In this document: in pieces, positions 57,501 through 64,000 of the stretch
How the letters are laid out: each line of letters begins with the position of its first letter
Numbering within the stretch: the first letter of the stretch is position 1
Assembly: GCA_033085395.1 (NCBI GenBank)
Contig: JANQBS010000031.1
Coordinates: 124,001-188,000, forward strand
Origin: Xanthoparmelia taractica
Taxonomy: Eukaryota; Ascomycota; Lecanoromycetes; Lecanorales; Parmeliaceae
Length of the DNA: 64,000 nt
Direction: 5' to 3'
The notes under the pieces: model-generated
What the model was told of the DNA's origin: nothing
Seen by the model: only the letters and a program-made list of their open reading frames with translations
The model's database searches: none
Program-made: the position numbers and the translations under genes

Positions 57501-57734
57501 AAGGGTCAAAAGCAAGGTTTCGTGCTTTCATTTCCGCGCTTCCCGCTCATGATCCAACAGCACCAACGTCTGCTATCATTATTGTTCAAGATGCCCTGAG
57601 ACTTCAACAATCTAGATCTCCTCGGCCGCATACCAGACCAACTTGCCCCCCACTCATCGACCTGGGTACCCAGTACTTAAGTCGCCCCACTGGCGAAAGA
57701 TACAAGTACCTGGGAAAAAAAGGCCACTGCGCTT
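54521..57734. other. 3.2 kb upstream of the homeobox gene, no gene supported
   Basis: The first about 600 bases should be the homeobox gene's promoter and 5' UTR, including a G run at 54780-54792. Further out, ORFs of 60-115 codons on both strands show no motifs. The size suits a long regulatory region for a developmental regulator. Confidence 0.5.
54780..54792. repeat. Poly-G run
   Basis: A run of about 12 G on the plus strand, upstream of the homeobox gene. Confidence 0.9.
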
Positions 57735-58706
57735 CTATCTTAGCGAGTTCGAAATCTCTATCGCAACTTCCCCTGTATCCGCGTTTTTATTGACAAATCG
57801 CACGCTTTGGAGATCCTTGACAATCCAGTCTGGCCTATTATCTCGTAGTTGCGCGATACTGTGCGTCGTCGCTAAACCAACCACATCGCAGGACGCAGCC
57901 TTTCCAGCACGAATGCCGGCTGGAGAGTCCTCCACCACAAGAACCCTAGTGTTGGTGCTCAGTCCAAGCTTTTCTCGCCCGAGATGATAGCACTCTGGAT
58001 CTGCTCTCATCAGTGTCCATTGATGCGATCTCTCAACCACCGATCAGAATTTGACTGACCTGGCTTTCCCTCTTTCACGTCTTCGGCCACTATCAAGTTC
58101 CGAGGGTGAGCAAGCTTCATAACATCAAGCCATCCAGTTACAAGAGGCCGTGTACCACTTGTTACGATCGCCCATGGCGCCTTAGCTGCCTCGAGCGATG
58201 CGAGCAAATCTTTATGTTTCGGGAGTCAGCATGCCTTCTTTGAGATAAAGATCGGAAGATAAGTCACTTCTGGCCCCAGGTACCTCAACAGCGTCGAGGC
58301 CAAACTGCTTAGGTATCAAACCCTCAACATGGCTGACGTCTAAGCTTTCGTTAGTTCGACGCGTGTCGATATGCAGGCACGGAGCGATGCTGAGTCACTC
58401 ACAGTCCCAATTGGCCTTGCTTGAATCGTACAGCTTAAAGGTGTCTATCGATCTTCTCCCGTGTGAAGACTGCAATATTACGGCGGGGTCTACTCCTAAT
58501 TCTTCGCCTATTCTTCAGGTAGGTGAGCTGAGATGTACCATGTACCTCCCATTCGTCGTGTTGCCGAGAACAACTTACTTGTGCCAATGCTTGACAATAG
58601 CGTCTGTCGAGTCAACTATCGTTCCGTCCATATCGAAGAGAATCCCGGCAAAGTTGTGGGTTTCTGGCCCGCCCGTGAAGGCTGGGTTCCCCTCCGGCAA
58701 AGACAT
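57735..58706 (-). CDS. HAD-superfamily phosphatase (glycerol-3-phosphatase / sugar phosphatase-like)
   Basis: Five exons: 58706-58579, 58512-58403, 58339-58268, 58209-58060 and 58000-57735; 241 aa. Introns are 58-66 nt, GT..AG, and keep frame. HAD motifs: I is GILFDMDGTIVDST (nucleophile Asp25, acid/base Asp27), II is WAIVTSGTRPLV, III is the Lys in EDVKEGKPDPECY, and IV is VLVVEDSPAGIRAGKAA. Size and motif spacing fit the DL-glycerol-3-phosphatase / 2-deoxyglucose-6-phosphatase group, which dephosphorylates small sugar or polyol phosphates in the cytosol; the exact substrate cannot be read from sequence. The first intron uses an AAG acceptor, slightly unusual but required by the frame. Confidence 0.88.
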
Positions 58707-59555
58707 CTTAACGAGAGATTGTAAAACTCAGGAAGGACAGTGTGTTCCGCAAAGAAACGCAGAGGGAGTCTCTCGGCCTAGCATTCATAGCATTGGTCAT
58801 TCAGGTGCGAGCTTGAATGCAGACATTAGTTGATTTACACAAATCATGACCTACCTCTGCTCCTGGACGCCCTGACGATATACTGTCGAAATAAGCACTC
58901 CAAGCCCTGGGGACTCCCGAGAGTAAAATAGCAGCGGGTGGGTGGGTGGGTGGTTTTCCGTGGTTCCTTTCAAACCTGCCCCAGGAATGAGACTGAGTGG
59001 TGCTGAGTGCTTAGGATTGCCAAGTACGGTATCTTAGGGAAGGGAACATCAGTCTCAATCCAACACCTCCTAATGAATAAATGACCGTATCTTTGAATGA
59101 AGGATCCCCAGGTCATACCTTTGGGAATACCTCCGAATATTTCCGGCGCCCTACCGGGTGGGGACCCTCGCAGCGGATAGGGAATAGTTGTTTTCTAGGA
59201 GGGCACGCTAAGACAAAAATCAAAATTTCAATGATGATCAAAAGAATCTTCTACTTTTGACTTCCACTTCTGAAATGATGGTGGTCATTAAGAATTATAT
59301 CATTACTTCTACATGTCGAGTGTCAAAATTTACTAGCAAATCAAAACTGCAGTTTCCGCGGGCCCTTAGTTGAAATTTATGGTTGTATTGGCGTGGAGGG
59401 CTAGGTAAGCGTGGTAAGGTAGTTCAACCTTACGGTAAGGTAAAGTACCTTACCTAAGCTAAGGTAGCATGCAAAATCTTGGCACACCTCGGCACAAAAG
59501 TTTTTTGTACGTCTTGAATTGCAATTGCGGCAGAAGCAGGCTTACTGTATTGATA
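58707..59555. other. Intergenic, divergent promoters, with short repeats
   Basis: About 850 bases between the divergent HAD phosphatase and NUG1 starts. It contains a GGGT repeat near 58936-58953 and a cluster of TAAGGTA-type inverted repeats at 59403-59468 (separate entry). No gene seen. Confidence 0.5.
59403..59468. repeat. Cluster of GGTAAGGTA / TACCTTACC repeats
   Basis: The motif GGTAAGGTA and its complement TACCTTACC alternate several times in about 65 bases and can fold into hairpins. It lies about 90 bases upstream of the NUG1 start codon. Confidence 0.75.
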
Positions 59556-61298
59556 ATGGCTAACAAGCCTGGGAGTGAGATGTCTACTTGGGAGTCCATC
59601 TATAATCTACTGACCAGATTACAGAGCCCAAGTCGAAACGCACACCCGTGCGATTACGGCACAAGATCGAGAAAGCGAGTGCTGCGAAGCAACGAAAACA
59701 GAAGAAGCTTGCGAAGAACGTATGGTCTATTGCAGCATCTCAGCACCTGACCTAGCTCACTGACCTTTCAGAAGCCAGAGTGGCGATCACGGTTAAAGAA
59801 AGACCCCGGAATCCCCAACCTCTTCCCTTACAAGGATCGAATCCTCCATGAGATCGAAGAGAAGAAGCGCCTGAAGGAGGAGGAATTTCAAAGGAGGAGA
59901 GAAGAATCAAAAGCGACAAAAGCTGCCGCATCAGCAGACCAGAATGCCCCAGTGTCAGAAAATGCGGGGGGCGAGGATGCGCTCTCCGACCTACTGGATG
60001 ATGAAGACATGGACGAAGACATACCCAATGACTCCGCAAACCCCATGAGCGCCCTCCTTGCCTCTGCCAGAGCTCGAGCAGCAGAGTATGAGAACGAGCC
60101 GGACGAAAATGACGACGATATGGACGAGGATGACGAAGAAGAACAAGAAGGAGAAGGCGGCGCTGATCTACAAACCGTCAACTCTCTCCCAACCTCGGGT
60201 CCCCGAACACTTGAGTCCTCCCGCCGCGCCTTCGACAAAGTCTTCAAATCCGTTCTCTCAGCTTCAGATATTCTTCTCTACGTTCTCGATGCGCGCGATC
60301 CCAATGGCACTCGCTCGCGAGAAATAGAACGAGAAATCACCGCCGCAGACGCCGGGTCAAAACGGCTGATCTTAATTCTGAACAAGATTGACCTCGTCCC
60401 TCCACGTGTGCTCAAAGCCTGGCTCATCTATCTCCGCCGCTACTTTCCCACTCTCCCCCTTCGAGCGAACACATCAGCGCCCAACGCCCGCACATTCGAC
60501 CACAAAGCCCTTACAGTAAAAGGCACCAGCGAAACATTACTCCGCGCTCTCAAATCCTACGCCTCCTCCAGACAACTGAAACGCAGCACCACAGTCGGCA
60601 TTGTCGGCTATCCCAACGTGGGCAAATCTTCCGTCATCAACGCTCTGACGTCCCGCTTTTCCCGCTCATCCTCAACCGCATGCCCCGTGGGCGCAGAAGC
60701 CGGCGTCACAACCGCTTTACGAGAAGTGAAGCTCGACAACAAACTGAAACTGCTCGACTCCCCCGGAATCGTCTTCCCCTCATCATCCTCCAGCCCAGGC
60801 ACGAACGGCGAAACCCATCCCCATCTCTCCCCCAAACAAATCAACCAAGCCAAATTGACCCTCCTCTCCGCCCTCCCGCCCTCCGCAATCACCGACCATA
60901 TCCCCGCAATCACACTGCTCCTCCACCGTCTCTCACGCTCCGAAGCCACGTTGCAGCCACTGCTCGACCAATACGGCTTTCCACCTTCAACGCTCGCGCC
61001 TTCGGGTGCAAACGGCGACGTCACGATGGATTTCCTAGTCCAGGTCGCGAGGAAAAGGGGTCGCTTGGGCAAGGGCGGTGTGCCGAATCTGCACAGCGCG
61101 GCCATGGGCGTGCTAATGGATTGGCGGGACGGCAGGATCAGAGGATGGGTTGATGCGCCTACGGAGAGTGAGGCAGGGGAGGGTGGTGCCGGTGGTACTA
61201 AGGAAATTGTAAAGGAGTGGGCGGAGGAGTTTAAATTGGAGGGCTTGTGGGGCGATGATGGAGGTGCGGTGGGAGAGGAGGAGGTTATGAAGGAATGA
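59556..61298 (+). CDS. NUG1: Nucleolar GTPase Nug1 (GNL3-like), 60S subunit biogenesis
   Basis: Three exons: 59556-59574 (only 19 nt), 59625-59719 and 59772-61298; 546 aa. Splicing the micro-exon gives MANKPGKPKSKRTPVRLRHK, then IEKASAAKQRKQKKLAK and NKPEWRSRLKKDPGIPNLFP, the basic N-terminus typical of GNL3/Nug1. An acidic stretch (about residues 100-175) precedes the circularly permuted GTPase: G4 NKIDLVP (about 241), G1 GYPNVGKSSVINAL (about 317) and G3 DSPGIVFP (about 368). The family acts in the nucleolus in pre-60S maturation and export. The C-terminus becomes acidic and G-rich in base composition. Confidence 0.9.
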
Positions 61299-61695
61299 AA
61301 TTAACACATCTGATCACTTCAAGATGCCTAGAACCGTGGAGCGGCTGGACGCAGCAAAATAGGGGCGAGCGATACAGCAGTATCCGCACATGATGGGAAG
61401 GATTGAGGCCCCTAGCACTTGCCACAGGGTCCCGAATCTTAGCAAAGGTAGATAGATATATGCCATGTAAAGAATACCCTATCCATGCATCAACCTCCCC
61501 CCATACCGCCCCGTCAATCCGAGGAGCCCAAACCGCAAAGCCAAGAGCCCAGATATCCCCAGCCCCATCTAACCAAATGCAAGCCTTATTGCTTTTGTAT
61601 AGATAGAGCAGGTAATGCTCAAAGCCCACAAAACGCCATCTCCCGTTTCCATTTCCCTTTGGAGTCCTTATCCGAGCAGAACCGGTCGGCTCCCC
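61299..61695. other. Intergenic, convergent gene ends
   Basis: About 400 bases between convergent stops; nothing recognised. Confidence 0.5.
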
Positions 61696-62757
61696 TCACT
61701 CACTGCCCTCGTCATCGTCGTCGTCTTCCTCCTGCTCATCCGCCGAACTCCCCGACGTCCCATGATCGTCCCCCCCCGGCCCATCAAACCTCCCATTCGC
61801 CTCCCTCTCCACCGAACTAAGCCGTCTCCCCTCATCCGGATATTCATCCTCGTCATCCTCCTCTTCCTCTTCGTCCTCCCCATCTTCTTCCTCCCCATCC
61901 TCCTCCTCCTCACGCGCCTTTCTCCCCCCATGTCCGCGATTCCCCCCACCATTCACCCCCTCCCCAGCCCCCCGCCCATCACCATCAAAGCCATCCTCGT
62001 CGTCATTATCATCAAACCCCGTCCGTAACTGCGCGCCCGGATCCCCGCCCCCGCTCTCCCTCCTCTCCAACCCCTCATCCCCCTCCTCCCTCCTGACCCT
62101 CTTCTTCGCCCGCGCCCCCTCTTCTTCCTCCTCCTCCTCCCCTTCCTCCATCTCCCCCGCACCTTTCAACCCACTCATCTTCCCCTCCCTAACCTTCCTC
62201 CGATACTCATTCCGCTTCCCCGTCTGCACCTCATTGAACTTTTTCAACTCGGCCTCGACCCTCGGTCCGAAATTTTCGAATTCGAGTTCGGCGAGGGCGT
62301 CGATGACGGCGGTGGGCGGGATGGTGCGTTTGCCTGTGGAGAGGGAGGCAGCGTTGGCGGCGTGGGCGAGGTAGTTGATGAAGACCGTGGCGCCTTTGCT
62401 CATGGCGAGTATGGCGTCTTTGTGTATGGAGGTGTTGGGCGGGAGGACGCCTTTGGCGAGCCGTTGGACCATGGTGCGCGGGAGGGAGAGGTCCTGAGAG
62501 GGGTGGGGGAGAGGGTTAGTTGTAGGCTTGAGTGGAATGGGGATAGAGGAGGCGGAGAAGGGTGAGATTGAGGGCGGGGAGAGCTCCGCAACTGGGTGGT
62601 GTACGAGGTGATTGACGACGCAGACATAGAAAGCAATATATGGGTTGAGTAGGGACTGGTAGCGTACCTCGATATTAATACCTTCGCGCTCTTTGACAGG
62701 AGTGCCATCTTCGCCTGGACCGCTTACTTGCGAGACGTTACTTTTGCGAGGAGGCAT
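61696..62757 (-). CDS. DPB4: DNA polymerase epsilon subunit D, histone-fold (Dpb4-like)
   Basis: Two exons, 62757-62668 and 62493-61696, with a 174-nt intron; 295 aa. Dpb4 is an H2B/NF-YB-like histone-fold protein of DNA polymerase epsilon, and in yeast is also found in a chromatin-remodelling complex. Exon 1 is MPPRKSNVSQVSGPGEDGTP plus VKEREGINIE. Exon 2 starts DLSLPRTMVQRLAKGVLPPN and continues TSIHKDAILAMSKGATVFIN and SLSTGKRTIPPTAVIDALAE, a clear histone fold, then EFENFGPRVEAELKKFNEVQ. The second half is a very long acidic tail (Glu/Asp runs with Gly-rich patches). The intron is in frame and has no stop, so a retained form would add 58 residues before the histone fold. Confidence 0.88.
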   Translation of the reverse strand: MPPRKSNVSQVSGPGEDGTPVKEREGINIEVRYQSLLNPYIAFYVCVVNHLVHHPVAELSPPSISPFSASSIPIPLKPTTNPLPHPSQDLSLPRTMVQRLAKGVLPPNTSIHKDAILAMSKGATVFINYLAHAANAASLSTGKRTIPPTAVIDALAELEFENFGPRVEAELKKFNEVQTGKRNEYRRKVREGKMSGLKGAGEMEEGEEEEEEEGARAKKRVRREEGDEGLERRESGGGDPGAQLRTGFDDNDDEDGFDGDGRGAGEGVNGGGNRGHGGRKAREEEEDGEEEDGEDEEEEEDDEDEYPDEGRRLSSVEREANGRFDGPGGDDHGTSGSSADEQEEDDDDDEGSE

Positions 62758-63338
62758 GGTGTGTGATGAGGGAGAAACAATAAGGTCAAAGGGCAACGAT
62801 CATGGGGAGTCGTGGTCAAATAATTCAATCAGTGCGTTGCACCTTTAAAGTTGTGTGTCGAGTGTGGCATGATTTTAATGACCATCAGGCGTGAATCCAC
62901 AGAACCGACGTGTTCGCGTTTCTACTTTGCGACCCTCCTGGGGACTAGCGTCATTTTTCTCCCATTTTGATGAGTATGGGTGACTGGCGTTTTTCTATTA
63001 GAACAAAAAGACAAGAGTCTTGGGCGCCGGTCCCGTGCTTATATGGGCATTTATAGTGTGATTTAGAAGATATTTACTACTGGGGTTAGCTTGTTCCTCT
63101 GGGCGCTGGTACTTTGATTGTTTCTGGGCATCTGCACCCGCTGCATCTGCTACTTCCTCTGATAGCACGCCCAGGATTGAGACTTTTAGTCACGGTAGAT
63201 TCCCTTCCAGGTTGACGCGCATCGGACTGGAAATCGGCCTGTCCTGACTCCTTCGCTAATGCAGCCGGCCCCAAATGCCACTGGAGGCTTCCTTCCCCAC
63301 CGAAGTCCGTCGCTTGATGCAGAAGAGAAAATTAGATA
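62758..63338. other. Intergenic: DPB4 promoter / downstream gene end
   Basis: About 580 bases between the DPB4 start and the stop of the partial gene at the right edge. No feature recognised. Confidence 0.5.
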
Positions 63339-63970
63339 TCACAATAGTTCGTCAACATCATCCCATCCCAAAGCTGCATAAATAGATTCCTCTTTATCCT
63401 GCGATAGTGGAGACCCAACAGGTTTCGTCGAACTCTCCCGAGGCCTGTCCGCAGCGGACGGAGCTTTGACTGAAATCGCATCAATGGTAGTATCTCTAGG
63501 TTGCTCTACTTGGTGCGAGTATCGAAACTTCGATGGCGTCTGATGAACAAGCAAAGGCCAATGAGTAGAAGTGTATAAGTTATTGGTGGTTTTGCGTGTT
63601 TTCGACGCTGCCGATAGAGGCGATGGTTGAGACATATCAGCACGAAATTTCATTCCCGTAATAGAGGTCAGAGGATGGCCACAAAGCTTCAACGGACCTC
63701 TCGTCGGCGTTTCAGCGATAGGTAAAGCGCTGCAGCCGGTCTTTCCTATGCCGTCCGGGGCTAGAAAGGGCGATCGTTGTGCCTTCCCTGAGGATGAGGG
63801 CACACAAGAGACGCTTGACGACGGGACTTCTTCTGGCTCAGCTGGTGGCGCTATAATTTGCCGCGGTAGACGTGGAAGACCGCCGTAGACGTCCTTGTGT
63901 CTATTGTTGCTCGGGGTAGCCATAACTTGAGCGCCTTGGGCAAAAGGATTGCGAACTGGATTCTTGGGCT
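63339..63970 (-). CDS. 3' exon of an unidentified gene (cut by right edge)
   Basis: The frame is open from a splice acceptor (..TCTACAG, last intron base 63971) to a stop at 63339, about 210 codons; upstream exons lie outside the window. The reading begins PKNPVRNPFAQGAQVMATPS, so the ATG at 63923 is probably internal. The exon is low-complexity and Ser/Pro-rich, with short conserved-looking pieces (KDVYGGLPRLPRQIIAPP, EESIYAALGWDDVDELL at the very end). The acidic end could be a short interaction motif. I cannot name the family. Confidence 0.65.
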
Positions 63971-64000
63971 CTGTAGACGTTTAGCATATAGAAGGAGGAC

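Noticed and set aside
1..64000. CRISPR array, prophage, insertion sequence or bacterial operon
   Set aside because: Spliced eukaryotic genes throughout; no spaced direct repeats, transposase or integrase recognised.

Overview
This 64 kb window is nuclear DNA of a filamentous ascomycete (Pezizomycotina). Genes lie on both strands with no operons. Most introns are 47-80 nt with GT..AG ends and CTAAC/CTGAC-like branch sites. Recognisable single-copy fungal genes include NAR1, RPB12, mitochondrial uL10, an Hst3/Hst4-type sirtuin, MED16, VMA13, DIS3, a homeobox factor, a NUG1-type GTPase and DPB4. I cannot name the genus.

Layout. 1-7 kb: the 5' part of NAR1, a HeLo-domain pseudokinase (minus strand), and head-to-head with it an active Ser/Thr kinase with C-terminal ankyrin repeats (plus strand). 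7-19.6 kb: an accessory, decaying stretch. It holds relics of an F-box-like gene, an unidentified gene, an alcohol-dehydrogenase/enoyl-reductase gene and two unidentified genes carrying single in-frame stops, plus an intact membrane protein and an intact GNAT acetyltransferase. 20-30 kb: a secreted protein, a PI-PLC-X phosphodiesterase, RPB12, a frameshifted secreted-protein gene, a second small secreted protein and an APH-family kinase. 31-48 kb: the core housekeeping block (uL10m, sirtuin, MED16, VMA13, DIS3, a large coiled-coil protein). 48-52 kb: a gene-free stretch full of simple repeats. 52-64 kb: homeobox factor, a long upstream region, HAD phosphatase, NUG1, DPB4 and the 3' exon of a gene cut by the right edge.

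The most interesting unit is the 1-7 kb pair. HeLo domains are fungal membrane-targeting cell-death domains related to the four-helix bundle of animal MLKL. Here one is fused to a kinase fold that has lost its catalytic residues, as in MLKL, and it faces an intact kinase with ankyrin repeats across 457 bp. This suggests, but does not prove, a kinase/pseudokinase cell-death module analogous to animal necroptosis.

Other signals are: repeated CAA/CAG-to-stop changes at CpA sites in the accessory stretch (compatible with repeat-induced point mutation), a one-base slip inside a GAGGGC repeat that breaks a secreted-protein gene, and a reversal of strand composition within many coding regions (C-rich start, G-rich end).
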